From Homalodisca vitripennis (Eukaryota > Arthropoda > Insecta > Hemiptera > Cicadellidae): a stretch of DNA of 64,000 bases. A model generated the notes under the pieces. The model was not told the origin of the DNA. It saw only the letters and a list, made by a program, of their open reading frames with translations, and did not search any database. The stretch is taken from assembly GCF_021130785.1 (NCBI RefSeq), contig NW_025776250.1, positions 1-64,000 on the forward strand, written 5' to 3'. Below, in pieces: positions 35,227-48,360 of the stretch (positions are counted from its first letter, which is position 1; the number at the start of each line of letters is the position of its first letter). A program made the translations under genes and the position numbers.

Positions 35227-38168
35227 ATGCAATTAAATAAACAGGAGTTTAATTTAATTCATCAGAATATTAGAAGCTTAAGAAGTAATTTTGATATATT
35301 TTTAACTGAACTGACAGCTAGAGAGTTTTATCCAGAAATAATAATAATATTATCTGAAATATGGGTTAAATGTAACGAAATACAGTTCTATGACATTCCA
35401 AATTATATTAGTTTTTTTAAAAATAATGAAACTTATCGAGCTGGTGGAGTTGTGGTTTATATAAGGAATCAAGATAAATTATCCGTCATAAAATGTAATC
35501 CCGTTAATTTTAAGTCGGCAGATATTGTAACAGTAGAATTTAGTTTTTTAAACCAGGAATTTTTGCTAATAGCTATATATAGATTACATTTGTACGACAA
35601 AAGTTTGTTTTTAAATGAGCTTACTGATTTTTTTATAAAAAATAACTTTTTTAAATCTTTTAAGCACGTCTTTTTTGTTGGTGATGTTAATTTCAATATT
35701 TTATGTGATGACAATTTAGTAGATCGGTATAATAATATACAGTATTATCTTTTGGTGGACTGGAATGCTTAATAAAAGAACGGACTAGGATTACTGACGA
35801 AACAAGAACTTGTATTGATCATGTTTTTGCACGAGTAAATAGTAAAGATGAGACGGAGATAGAGGCAACTGTTGCACAAGCAAACATAACTGATCATTGT
35901 ATGATTGTGGTGCGTGTGCGTGTGTGTGTGTGCAGGCGGCAGGTGCAGCTGACCTTTGCTCTCATGCTACCACCGGTTCTTATCGCATCAATTACGCAAC
36001 ACTTAGATCGGTTCTTGCTAACACGGATTGGACGGATGTTTATTGTCAGTCTAACCCTTCTGATGCTTTTGACGTTTTTCTTAATGTTTTAATTCATGCA
36101 ATTTCTATAAGTAAATTTGAGACTGCAAATAGGGCTATGGTCTGTAAGTTAAAGCCGTGGATGAATGATTTTATTTGCCGTCGAATTAAGTTTAAAAATA
36201 AGCTGTTTGAAAAAGTTAAAAGGCATCCAGAGAACGTTAGGTTGAAAATTTATTTTTAAAAACTTAGGAATAAGCTTGTGTCAGATATCCGTTTATTGCG
36301 TGATTCATATTATAGTCTTCTTTTTGAAAACTGTCGAGGTGATTCAAAGTCTACTTGGAGGGTAATAAATGATGTTACTGGTCAGAAAACTCGAAAACCT
36401 GGAAAAATAGCCTTAATTGTAAATGGAAGTACAGTTAGTGACCCACATGTTGTGGCAAATGAGTTTAACAATTTTTTTCTCTCTGTTGTTGATAAACTAA
36501 ATATTTCTATTGAAAAGTCAGATAACTTTAATAACTTGGAGTATAAACAATATCTTCCCCAGAAATTTACGTTAAAATCAATGTTTTTGGATGAAGTAAA
36601 CGTCGAAGACCTAACAATTGCAATTAATTCATTAAAAAACAGTACATCATTTGGTATCGATGGCATCAACTCTACTTTAATTAAGTCCATTCTGAAAGAA
36701 ATATTGGAAGTTTTACATTATTTAATTAATTTTAGTTTTAATGAAGGTATATTTCCTGATAAATTAAAACAGGCTGTAGTGATTCCTTTGCATAAAAGTA
36801 ATTCAAAAAATGATTGCAATAACTTTAGGCCTATATCGCTCCTTTCAACATTTGCTAAGATTTATGAGAAAGTAATGAAGAAAAAATTAATAAAATTTCT
36901 TGAAAAAATAAATTTTTTTAGTAAAAACCAGTTTGGATTTAGAAGTGGTTTAAATACAGAAGATGCTTTAAGAAACTTTTTAGAAAATGTTTACTTTGGT
37001 TTGAATTCAGCTAAAAAGGTTACTGGTCTGTTTTTGGATATTAAGAAAGCTTTCGATACAGTGGATCATAGGATACTCTTAGAAAAAATGTTTGGCTGTG
37101 GAATTAGAGGTAAAGTTTTAAAATGGTTTCAAAGCTATTTAACAGATAGAAAACAATGTGTAAAAGTTTGTAAAACAATCAGTGACTTTGGCATAATAAA
37201 ACACGGTGTACCCCAAGGATCTGTGCTTGGTCCGATCTTATTTTTAATTTATATTAATGATCTTTGCGATGCACGTTTTCACGGTCACATAACTTCTTTT
37301 GCTGATGATACAGCCTTATGTTATGTTGAAGATGATTGGGAAACGGTCAAAAATTCCCTTAGTTTTGATTTGAATGCACTTCAATGGTGGTTTTCTAGTA
37401 ATAATATGCTGCTAAGTCCTGCCAAGACAAAATATATAAACTTTAATTTAAGGATTGAAAAGAAATTCCAAGACTGTATAGTTTATAAATGTACTAAATG
37501 CCTTTGTTTTCAATCCAAATGCAATATTGAATGTGCTATAGTAGGTCATACAACCACTATGAAGTATTTAGGAGTTATATTAGATCATGAGTTAAATTGG
37601 AAGAAACATATACAAAATTTGAAGTCTAAACTTACTAACGTATTGAGATGTTTTTATTTTTTGAAAAAAATTTGTAGAGAAACAAGTTTTAAGAACGGTT
37701 TATTTCTCATTAGTTAATAGTAGATTGGAATATGGTTTAATTTGTTGGGGTGGGAATTATGAATCAAATATCAAACCGATTTTTCTTTTGCAAAAGTTTT
37801 TTTTAAGATTAATGACAGGAAAGGTTAAGACACAAGCTTCGTATCCTCTATTCGTAACTAGTAAAATTCTTCCTCTGAAGCATTTGTTTGTTTTCAAGGT
37901 CCTAAAGCTGTTTTATGTAAGAAGTGGGAATTTACCACAAAAAATAGTAGTTATATCTCTAAATTAAGAAATGAACCTGTATTTACTGTGCCCAAGCCTA
38001 ATTTAACTTTTTTTTCAAAAAGGTTACATCTTTTTAGGACCCAAAATTTACAACGTTTTGCCAAGTGTAATAATAAATTGTAATAATTCTAAATCATTTT
38101 CAAAAAAATTAAAAACGTGGTTATTGTCTTTTGAAAGTGTTGATTTTCTAGTAAATATAAATAGTTGA
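35227..38168 (+). pseudogene. LINE ORF2: endonuclease-reverse transcriptase, frameshifted
   Basis: Starts at ATG 35,227. The endonuclease part has FNLIHQNIRSLRS, LSEIW, RAGGVVVYIR and VFFVGDVNFN; the usual GDFN reads GDVN. After a frameshift near 35,740-35,750 it continues with RTRITDETRTCIDHVFAR and ITDHCMIVV, the S/T-D-H catalytic motif. A second shift falls in a (GT)n run (35,910-35,932). A TAA at 36,257-36,259 interrupts the linker. The RT (to 37,717) keeps all core motifs: FRPISLLSTFAKIYEKV, GLFLDIKKAFDTVDH, GVPQGSVLGPILF, FADDTALCYV and MKYLGVILDHELNW. Further shifts lie near 37,700, in an A run near 37,940 and a T run near 38,032. The C-terminal tail (FLGPKIYNVLPS) ends at TGA 38,166-38,168. 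As read, no full protein is made. Confidence 0.95.
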
Positions 38169-38732
38169 TAATTAATTTTAGGTTTATTGTTGGTTAAGTC
38201 TGTACAAACGTTAAGTCTATATGGAAGATATAATAACTGGATATGGTTATAATTTATATTTATGGCATTTTATGTACTGAATTAGCTTTAGACTTTGAAA
38301 ATTATAAAATGTGTTTTTTATTCAAATTTGTTTTGTTAAAGCTTAGTTTAAATGGGAAGATTGATCGTATTTGAATTTATTTGTTAATTTCATTTGCTTG
38401 AGTGATGTTTTCTTTTTTTTCTAAGAAAGTTGGAGCCTCTACACAGGCAGTTCCTTGCCTTTTGAGGTCCTATTTTGTTTTCTTGAATTTTGTTTATTGA
38501 TGTACCTTAGCTGTATTAATATAAAAAAAGACATGTTCATATTTCTTTAACAAAAAGTTACATTGTTTTATTTTTATTTTCATGTCAATTGTGTCTACAA
38601 TTAAGGAGCAATGTTTGTGTTTGTGCTTAAGGTATAAATGATGTTTATATAATTTTACTATTGTACATATTTTCAAGAAAATAAATATTTTTTCTATCTA
38701 GAATTTACTGTGTATTCCCTTTTCTTTGGGAC

Positions 38733-41200
38733 ATGATCGCATACTCATTATATTTAATAAATATGGAGAATTCCAAATACCGCATCCTGATCCAAGTTTG
38801 CACCATTCTGGTGTTTATCAATGAATTTAAACAGTATTTAATAAATAATAAAAACATATTAAAGAATTTAGTTATAATGGGCGATATTGATGTGGATCTA
38901 TTGAAAATTGGCGATAATGGTAACGATTATTATAAATCGATGATGGCTAGGTTTGGGTTTGAATCTTTAACAGACCAACGAACAAGAGTAACAGAGACTA
39001 CATGTTCATGTATCGATCTTGTCTACTTGAGGATGTCCTGAAGGGACAGGCGTGTGAGGTGGAAGCGGCAGTGTTGGAGACAGACTCGCTGGCCAGCACG
39101 TGACATTATTGATACTGAGTACGCTGCCAAGCCAGCCGTGGCTACTTGCACTGTTATCAGTTATGATAAGCTCGATGTTATGCTGGTCATTGCTGTCTAA
39201 TGTTTATAGGCACGGTAATGTTTCTAAAGCTTATAATGCGCGCCTCGCTGATAGAAGGCTTTTTGTTCTGTGCAGTCCTTATCATTCGTCTGGGCCTACT
39301 ACTTCCACCGGTAATCCAGTTAACCCAAAATTACTATTTAATACAATCGGTACAATGATAAGCTCGATGTTATGCTGGTTATTGCTGTCTGATGTTTATA
39401 GGCACGGTATGTTTCTAAAGCTTGTGATTCGTTTGAAGGTAAAGTGCAAATATGTATTAAACCATACAAAGATATCACCATTAAGTAATAAATTTTGAAA
39501 ATTACAATGGATGAATGAATATATCTGTAGTCAGAATAAAAAAAGAAATGTTTTATAAAAAAAATAGTAAAAAGTAGACGGCAATATGTAAATTTAGATT
39601 ATATTATAGTCCTTTTAGGAATAAACTGAACTAACTAAATCGTTTTATCATAAGAGTAAATTAGAGAAAATGTTGGAAATCGAAAGGCAATTGGAATACG
39701 ATTAAAAATATAAGAACTGGCCAGAGTCACAGAGATGAAACGTTTCGTCTGCAAATCGATAATACAGTGATTACTGACTCGGAAACTGTTGCTAAAGAAT
39801 TTAATCGATTTTTTTTGTCTATTACTGGACGAATAATTGAAATTGATAATTTACCTGCTGGCCTTGTCAACTTTTCATTCAAGGATACATTTTTTAGATA
39901 TTCAGGAGAAATCATCCATATTATTAGGGCCAAAGGTGTAGTTAGCGCTGTGACCACTTTGAAAAATGGCAAATCACCACGTATTCATAGTATAAATTGT
40001 ATTACGATTAAACATATGTCCTAGTGTTATAGCAGATTAGCAGAAATGTTTACAATTATTATCAATAATGTTTCAGTAAAGGCTTTTTTTCAAACCATCT
40101 AGAAAAAAAGCGGTAATACCAATTTATAAAAGTCATTCACCTTATAAATGCTCAAACTTTCGTCCTATATCATTGATTTCAAAACTCTCTAAGATAATAG
40201 AAAAAATTATCAAAGAAAAAGTAGTGAATTTTTTGAATAAAATAAAGTTCGTTAGTAATAAGTTAATACTGGATTAACTCTTATGAATTGTATCAACAAT
40301 TCAAATGAGAGAATAATTGTTAATAAGTGTGTAAGTGGGCTTTTCTTGGACATGGGTCCCACAGGGTTCGGTGTTACGAGCAATATTATTTTTAATCTAT
40401 GTGAATGACCTTTACAATGCTAGACTAAATGATAAAATTGCCGCATTTGCAGACAATACAACCCTTTGTTATGTCAGTGAAACTTTTAGTTCAACAGTTT
40501 ATCTTGACTTTTATAATAACATAACTATATAATTTATTGCTTGGATTGTTTAAGCAAGCAAAACACTTGTGCAAACTGCCCTGAAACTAATTGAATTAGA
40601 GAAGTAAAATATCTTAGTTTAATTTTGAAAAGTAGACTTAGTTGAAAGTTTCATATACTTTCAATTAAAGTAAAGCTCTTGTCAGGAAGTTTATTTATCA
40701 TTTACTTTACTATCAGGACTGTTTGGGACATGTGCCCTCTGCAGACTATGCGAAGTCTTTATTTTTGCTTTAGTAAATAGCAAGCTAGAATATGCATTTG
40801 AATCTTGGGGCCAAATCTATAAATCTTTTATAAATCATTTGGAAATTATTCAAAAGTGGTATATTTGATTAATGTTAAAGAAAACTTCAAGAGATCCATC
40901 TCACCCATGTGTGTTTTTTTTTCTTTTTTTTTTGCTTTAAAGATATTTACTGTAAGATTGAATTATGTTTATACAGTTTTAATCGGATTTTCATGAAGAG
41001 TGGACATTTGTTGTTATATGTACGAGTACATATGTATAGATATTGGATAAGGAACGCTTGTAGTTTTAGAGTCCCAAAACTAAATTTAACTTTTTACACA
41101 AGGAATTTTCATTATATAGCTCCTACTTTAACAAACTTCTGCCATACTTTAAAAATATTAAGCACGCAGAAATATCCCTTATAAATATTTAATTTTTTGT
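38733..41200 (+). pseudogene. Older, deletion-ridden LINE ORF2 copy
   Basis: Pieces of an ORF2 related to the upstream element occur in order. The endonuclease end is NLVIMGDIDVDLL and SLTDQRTRVTETTCSCIDLVY (38,733-39,041). A linker piece, NVYRHGNVSKAYNA, is present twice (39,165-39,240 and 39,355-39,430). RT start is VAKEFNRFFLSITGR (39,767-40,024), then FRPISLISKLSKIIEKII near 40,160. Next, GLFLDMG near 40,340 is followed at once by VPQGSV, so the segment between motifs A and B is lost. FADN replaces FADD near 40,450. Thumb (REVKYLSLILKSRLS) and C-terminal tail (RVPKLNLTFYTRNFHYIAP, 41,070-41,130) follow. Many stops and shifts indicate considerable age. Confidence 0.92.
39165..39430 (+). 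repeat. Internal duplication inside the old LINE
   Basis: About 70 bp beginning atgataagctcgatgttatg occur at 39,165-39,240 and again at 39,355-39,430 with a few differences. They are separated by unrelated-looking sequence that includes tggcctactacttccaccgg-type LINE linker. Confidence 0.9.
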
Positions 41201-42335
41201 TAAATCTGGACAGAGATGGTGTAGATAACCTGTTTGCAACTCTCCTTTACTACCGATTGCTTTTCAATGTGTATTTGAAAATTTTATTTTTAGAATCAAT
41301 GACTAGTAATAGAACTCAATACGTTTATCTTATAATTATTTTATAAATGTAAATTTTCAAAATATTGATCAAAAAAGCTTTGATACTTGTGTACATGCGC
41401 ATATAAATAGATATACGTAGGACAAGTCTAGGCAATTAGATTTACAAATAATATAGTCTTGTCTTAGTCTTAAGAATTCATTTTGTTATGTTTAACAAAG
41501 TGAGATAAAACTTTTAATTTTTCCCTTAAGTATGCTACCACAAAATATTTCTTTTTTATTTATATTATGTATTAGGTGATGGAATCCCTAAAAAGGATTA
41601 ACCTTGGGACCCCATTTTCTTCTTAGATATTAAAATAATACTAACATAAAATTAATATTAGTTTTTTATAGTATATGTATATTATTTTAAAGTACTGTTA
41701 AAATGGAGGAACTGAATAACTTATTCATTAGATATATAAATTGTATGTAACCTCAGCAAAACTTTAGCATGACTCCTGATGTGTCAAACTCCTATAGTGT
41801 ATTCAGTAGTTTTAAAGTTAACGCTCTAGGTTTATTTAAGAGAGTATCATAAAAAAACATGTATTAAATATTGAAACTATTAAAGCATTGAAAACTATCT
41901 TGATTTAAAAAAATCAGAATATAATTAAATCTAAATATTTTGAATTAACAGTTTAAAAATTGAGTTACTGTGTCGGAAATTCAATATGATTTTTATTTTG
42001 TCACGAATTGGATTACGACGCGGTTACCAAGTGATAAACTAGTTACGAGTGGAGCGGAAATTACACATTCTTAATTTAATTTTCATTCCATTCCATTTCC
42101 CGTTATCGACAAATAAACTTCCATTATGTCGTTTTCAACGTTTCTGGTACCTTTTGTGTCTATAACAATCGATTGTCAAAGTCGCGATGGTTACAATCGA
42201 TAGCCCGATACCGATGTTGGTTTTACTGATTGTGTTTTTATTTGACATCAAAGCAGACGAGTCATGAAAATCTGAGTCAATTGCGTGTTAAAAATTATAA
42301 ATTTTTTATTCCTTGAAATAATTGGAGAACATTTG
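41201..42335. other. AT-rich DNA, no recognised feature
   Basis: May include the 3' UTR of the old LINE at its left edge. Nothing else seen. Confidence 0.4.
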
Positions 42336-42339
42336 CTAA

Positions 42340-42520
42340 AAAAGCGTGTAGACAGACAGTAAGACTGCCTCCGACCTTTTGAGCCAAAATCAATAGGGCT
42401 ATTCCTAGGTTGAAGAGGAACCAATGCACCAAGTTTGAAGTCTCTAAGACTTTTCTATCAGAAGTTATCGCACAGACGGGAAGACAAATGAGCGAACGAT
42501 AGGTGGACTCGTGATTACTC
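42340..42520 (+). repeat. Single copy of the 23.3 kb dimeric repeat
   Basis: Shares ccaaaatcaataggg, a gaaccaatgcaccaagttt segment and an agtctctaagacttttctatc segment with 23,340-23,700. Confidence 0.75.
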
Positions 42521-43680
42521 GTCTATTACCTGGAGGTGGACGTACAGAGACCCGAATATGACTTTGTCGTATTCCTAATTATGACTTGCGGTCAATGATG
42601 TGGCAAATGTAATTTATACTAGAATTTTAAAATGTTTATTTTAAAAGAAACACACACAATGGGGGATTGTTGGATAGAAATTAAGATTCCAAATTTTGAA
42701 CATAAGTAAGTCTTACTAGCAAAGATTCACTTTTCGGTTGAGATATAAATACATTAAAAGAACATAGAAAAATATCCTCTATCGTACAACATTCTGTCTA
42801 TGCATGTGGGGTTGGTCGGGCCATGCGTATATTATATAAATAGGGTAAGAGGTACAATTTTGTTGTCAGGGGTACAGAAGTTGGCATTTTTTTTACTCTA
42901 TTCACTATAACAAGAGTGCTTCGTACTCTGTGGAGGAAACAGATAGTTCTCGACATTCCCAGATGGGTGCAGCACATGTTATGTCAGTGGAAGTCAACAC
43001 GTGCCTTTTCTGTTATATGCTATTTAAAAATATCTACACGGTAAGCATTTTACCTCTCTTTCCTTATTAGTTTGTAACTAATAACAAATGTTAGTAACAT
43101 TTAACAACTCAAATCACAAGAATTCTGAATCCACTTTTATAGGTTATGATTTAAAAGTAAATTTTCTCTTAAAGTGCCAATAACTGTACCGCTTACCCTA
43201 TATATTTATTTTCAATGCTCTATATGCAACACAAATTAACTTATTACACTTTTTATAATATTATTAATTATATTAGTCACAAATAGAGGCTTTCAATAGG
43301 CTACATGCAAAATTTAAAGACTATAACCGATTTCACTTTCGACCTACTGTAAAGAAATTTTTACATAACAATTATACTATCTAGAAATAGAATTAAACGT
43401 AAAATTAAAGTGTGCTTATAATATTTTTTTAAATATCTTGCTACATTATGAATTCACATTTAGTTCATTGAGCTACGTAGGTTTCATAGCAGTGTTTAAA
43501 TAAAAAAGTTGTGTGAAAAAGGTGAGCTGGTTAGGATACTACGCAAGTGTGCTCTGCAATCAGATCTTCTTTTCCTATTCCTACTTTCACCCTATTACTT
43601 TTTTCTTTTCCTTTTCTTTTTACATAAGTAATATGCCTCATGATTAAAATCTCATATAATTATTTAAAATAGCTAGTTTA
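42521..43680. other. AT-rich DNA, no recognised feature
   Basis: No gene or repeat partner recognised. Confidence 0.4.
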
Positions 43681-43683
43681 CAA

Positions 43684-43970
43684 ATGTTATTTATTCTGCT
43701 ATTTTCCCGTTGCCATAATGGTTAGCAGTAGCATAAATGAAAATAAATTTTCAGTGGTCAGCCAATTCACGTGGGGTGACATGCATGATCATGGAACTTG
43801 TGTTGCTAATATATAAATGAAGCCTCATTCAAAATCTAAAGCCTACAGGTCAGTTCATTTTTTTGAGATATCGTGTGGTCAGACAGATACACAGACAGAC
43901 TGAAATAATATTTTCCAGCCCACGAGTGATAAGGCTTCACTAACGGTTAGCCAATTATATAAAAGTAGGT
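43684..43970 (+). repeat. Dispersed family P copy
   Basis: Shares the order attctg-tatt…tggggtgacatgcat…aatgaagcc…gatatcgtg…cagacagac with 1,740-1,985 and 52,650-52,880, and more loosely with 48,130-48,360. Confidence 0.75.
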
Positions 43971-45085
43971 CATAACTCTCATATTTACACTAACGAGCCT
44001 TGAAAACACATATCTACACTGCATCTATATAGAGAACAGTTTCTACAAAACGTCACTTTGAGTTAGAATTTAATGCCGACCGGATCCAATGTTCTAGACT
44101 GAAATAAATATTCTGGACTTCATTGGCATCCTTATGAGGCACGAACAGTATTTTTCTCTTATATTTGAACTAAGTAGACAGGACAGAGTATAAACTTTAC
44201 GTAAACCACCCTGTGTGTTATAGAACTTAAATCGATGTGAGCAGGAAATACTTGTGCTATATAAAGGATTTCTTACTTTGATGAAGATAATTTTTATTCC
44301 TTTTGAAAATTATATAAAACTTGTCACTGAAGAAGTAATTTAGAGTTCAATGAAAGAATAAAAAAGAAGAAACTGTTTCCTCATAAAAATTAATGCAATA
44401 GCTAAAACACTTGTAAAAATGACCTCATTGAGAATTTTATTTACTGTTAAAGTTTGAGAGCCGCGAGTTCGGCCTTATTTAGGTTTCTGAGTGACAAGAG
44501 TCTATTCACTGTCTACAAGGTAAAGAAATAATTACCTATCCCACAGTGGCACCACAATCTCTATTATATTATTATTTATTATGGTGTCTATAGTATAAAT
44601 AGGTGAGTTAGGATAATTACAAGTTATAATAATTAGCCAACGACATTACTAAACTTTTAGGCAATAGACATAAGATAATAACCTTTGATAGAAAAATAGT
44701 ATAACAAAATTTTGCATTTAAATTTGTTTTATATCTCCTGTATCTTTCATGGGAATTGCTTTAGATTTATGGTTCTTCAACTGGAAAGGTAACAAAACAG
44801 TTATTCTAGGTTATACTACCTTTGGAGAACATAATCTTTTACTCTGTATCCCAACTAGTGACATTGTTATAAATTTACAATTTTGTGGAGTAAATGACAC
44901 TGAAAATGTTTCAGTAGCAAGACAAAAGAACCGTTAACATTCTAAATAAAAAGTGACCAAAGTTCCTACGCATTGCCTAGGAGTGTTGAAGTGTTTTTGT
45001 CAACTTTACATAGTATATTTGATTTTTACTGTCGCTCAGTCATAGGAGTCACATGTCTATTGTTTGTTTTACAACACATATGAAG
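43971..45085. other. AT-rich DNA, no recognised feature
   Basis: Short frames only (such as 44,749-44,937, 62 codons), judged chance. Confidence 0.4.
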
Positions 45086-45089
45086 TTTA

Positions 45090-45420
45090 TACCGGGTGTC
45101 TTAAAAGCCCCACCCCGGGGCTCCCTATTAACTTTATATGAATAGAGATGGAGTGATTTTACTTTTTGGGATGGTCATATGACCAATGAAGGGAGTTTTT
45201 GACGTAAATCCCCTCTCCCAAAATGGGGTATTTTGGAGGTAATTAACAAATTTTAAATAGGCACCCCTGGCAAGTGACAACTCATTTAAAGGTAATATAA
45301 AAAGAAGAAGAATGGCCCAAACTAGAGGTTTTAAAATAATGTTTACTTCGTCGGTTCGGATCATGAGGCACGGGAATTTTAACGGTCATAATTGTAGGCC
45401 ATTAAGAACTTGACAAACCA
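45090..45420. repeat. Probable transposon-derived segment
   Basis: Begins accgggtgtc, a terminus style common to insect transposable elements. It continues through a purine-rich stretch (ccaaaatggggtattttgga near 45,218) unlike its flanks. No second copy is visible in the window, so the class is unknown. The minus-strand frame 45,364-45,134 is not recognised. Confidence 0.4.
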
Positions 45421-46955
45421 AATATAGCTTGTTATAAATGAGAGTTTTAACTCTATTTCAACTCCTGCAGATGGTTGATTTTTCATGAAATATTTTTTAT
45501 TTAACTTTTGAGGTCACATTGCATGTGTTTGTAAAATTTAATCTTGTAGAACACCGCCGGGAAGTCGAAAAATTAAATTTAGTTTTACTGTGTTTTATAA
45601 ACATCTATGAAAGTTACTTCTATATAACCATGCTTTAGTTTTCTATTTAAGTCATGAGGCATACATGTGCCAAATTTCAGCTTCATGCGATATTACGAAT
45701 ATGGTGAATTAGTGATGAGTGAGTAACTTTGTGTGAGAGAGAGACAGAGAGAGAGAGAATACTTCGTTTACCACAGTAGTGATATTCTAGTTAATTTATA
45801 ATCATCATTTAAGCCTCTGAAGAAAGATGTTTAGATAACTCAATCTAAACATAAATAACAGAACATAAAGAACGTAAAACCTTATTTGCAGTATGACATT
45901 TTCGTACATTATTTCGCTTATTTGATGCTGTGAAATTGTTATTAAAATCTTAAATTAATGATAAATAATAGACATCATCATTGTATTGTAGTGTTGTAAA
46001 CGTCATTATTTGTTATTATTTTATCAGTTACTAGAAGTTACCCACGCAATCTTGTACGCTTTGTACGTGTATCTGCACAATCACCAATGGTTAGAGTGAT
46101 TTATATTTCTGACACAAATGATAATTTTGTCTTGCTTCCACGATCAAGAAAATTTCTCAAAAGCGTATATTGTAATTTTATTTTTATCACATTATTTTTT
46201 ACTATAGATGATTTACCCTTGCGTTCCCAAACTATAAAGTATAAATACATACCCAGGTCTGAGAATGTTGTTACATTTACACTTTTCAATTTGAAGTTTG
46301 TTCTGTAAAACAATACAAGAATAATTACAGCTCGTTAGTAACCTGGCTTCATATTTAACAAATCACGTGGTTACGACTGTGTAACAACACCCCGGCTGGT
46401 GCATTTTGATCATTAAGGAATAATGATGTGTCGTCATCAACTAACTAATTGGTGTTTCTGTTTACCAATGTGGTATGTACCTTGCGTACATCTTCTAAAT
46501 TATTATACTTGTATAGGATAATTTTAAATCATCTTGTAAGCAATATTTATAAGCAATAATATCGTTTTTTACCTATTACCTGCCAGCATACCCCGCATAT
46601 CGGAAGCTACAGTCGGAGGGGTCCTTTCCCTTAAGTGATCAAGATCACAGTTACACTTAAATTCATGAAGGCACACATGGAATTCACAGTTGTGGCTTAT
46701 GTGAAACAATTGTTTTACATAGCTCCAAAAGATGAAATCAAGCTGTAAATAAATAAAATATGTCTTTTTTATTATAAAACATTTCTCAGACAAATCTGTT
46801 TAGCAGATCAACTCTCGCCACTAACCTAAACTATTGCAAATAACAGTTAAAATTACATCATAAAATTAAAAGCAATAATCCTAAAAATATAGTAACATCT
46901 GATTACAAAAGTTTTTAGCAGGTTCTGCGTACACATTCCTTTGCTCTGGTTTTAA
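45421..46955. other. AT-rich DNA, short (GA)n tract
   Basis: A gagagagacagagagagagag tract lies at 45,737-45,757. No gene recognised; opposing frames at 46,087-46,313 mirror each other and are chance. Confidence 0.4.
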
Positions 46956-46959
46956 ATTC

Positions 46960-47850
46960 GGAGCCGTTAATCACTTTGAAATTACAGGGGAGGTGATTTT
47001 ACAGTTTTAGCGCAAAGTAGGACAAACTTTTCCCACCCATTTACAGCTTCACTCTAAGGAAATGAAGCTGGCTGTTCTGCCGTGTGTTCACCTCTCTCCT
47101 GAGTTTCAGTCTATCGGCCAGATATAGCGGCTCTCCCAGGGTGAACACACGGTTAACCGGGCAGCAGGTCTGCACCCTGCACACGGCTTCCATTAGCATC
47201 AAATTGGCAACATCTCGATAGGCGATACATGCTTTTTTCTTCCTATGCTGTAGACGAAACTCGCGGAAGTGTTTTGCCTAATGCAGGGAAAGAGTAATAA
47301 AAACAGGAAAAACCAAAGATTTCAAATTATCTTCCTGTAGTAAAATACTTTTATAACTGTACAAACCCCTAGGTCTTATCAGAGCTTTCTGAAAAACATA
47401 AGTGACATGGTCAGTAAATGTAATATTACTTTTTTAGCATAACCTTAAGGGTTTTGACAACACTGCTCACTTTCAACGCTGTGTCTAAAAGCATAACGTC
47501 CATATTCTCCTCCAGCAATCTTTGCATTAGAGAAGATGATGTCATGTAGAACACTGAACAGTTTTTTTTAAATTTAAATTGATTCCATGTTTTACTGACC
47601 ACTCACTTATACTCTCAAGATTATCGTTGATCATTCCAATAGCCGAGCGAAATTCCCCAGGCTCATAGGTTAGGAGAAGCACACAACTGTCGGCATATGC
47701 ATGTACACTGTTGTGTTTAACGCAAGAGGAAAGATCCGCAGTGTAAAATACGAACAAAATCGGACCCAAGTAGCTGCCTTGAGGGACTCCCCTAACTTTT
47801 TTCCAACTGACAGCTCATTCCTCAAAGCCTAAAAATCCAAGCTTATCAAG
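46960..47850 (-). pseudogene. LINE RT fragment, palm to C-terminus
   Basis: Read on the minus strand from about 47,850: LLDKLGFLGFEE, then VRGVPQGSYLGPILFVFY (motif B, 47,800-47,745), then VHAYADSCVLLL, which takes the place of the FADD box with the second Asp changed to Ser. NLESISEWSVKHGINLNLKK follows. After frameshifts near 47,550 the C-terminal end is still readable (AKHFREFRLQHRKKKACIAY and LGEPLYLADRLKLRRGEH, near 47,080). The changed catalytic Asp and the shifts mean it is dead. It belongs to a Jockey/CR1-like lineage distinct from the 33.8 kb element. Confidence 0.9.
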
Positions 47851-48129
47851 TAATAAGCTATGACTCTACAAAAGCTCTAGTATATCACAGTAATTATGCC
47901 CGTTAATGATAATTTTTACCACTTTTAACGGACCGACAACGCAGTTATGCACGAGTCTGTACCAAACATTACATGGTGCTTAAATTCAATTATTTCAAAG
48001 ACTCCTAAATCCTGAAATTGTATGTATTTAGAGTATTACTGATATGGAATGTCGCCTTTTATGTAAATAATTAGTTTTCGAATATATACATATTTAATAC
48101 GATTGTACTCTATCTGTTTATAATTTCAT
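47851..48129. other. Spacer
   Basis: No feature recognised. Confidence 0.35.
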
Positions 48130-48360
48130 TTATGCTGCCAACTTTAGTTTGCTATCATGGTTATCCGCAAGATTAATATAAAAATATTGGATAACGCTCA
48201 CCTCAATACCATAGAATCAAATGCACCATCATCGAACTCAATGTGGCTTATATAGAAATTAATGTCCAGCCCTCAGGTTATTTCGTTCTCAAGACATCGT
48301 GTGGACAATCACACAGAAATGAAATGTTTCCAGATCCACAACTACATGCACCTTCGCTAG
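48130..48360 (+). repeat. Diverged family P copy
   Basis: Contains a caccatcatcgaactc segment, cttatatagaaatt and a gacatcgtgtgga-caatcacacagaaatg segment in family order. Confidence 0.65.

Larger units (their letters stand above)
33784..38695 (+). mobile_element. Near-full-length CR1-group LINE
   Basis: The order is: 5' end with agtagcgtagccagaaattt and a G-rich leader, 5' UTR to 34,032, intact ORF1, a (TA)n-bearing spacer, damaged ORF2 to 38,168, and a 3' UTR reaching an AATAAA-containing end near 38,680. A PHD-like finger in ORF1 and an EEP-type endonuclease plus RT in ORF2 fit the CR1 group (CR1/L2/Daphne-like); the exact clade cannot be fixed by eye. The 5' end abuts the foldback element. 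The intact ORF1 suggests a young insertion. Confidence 0.9.
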
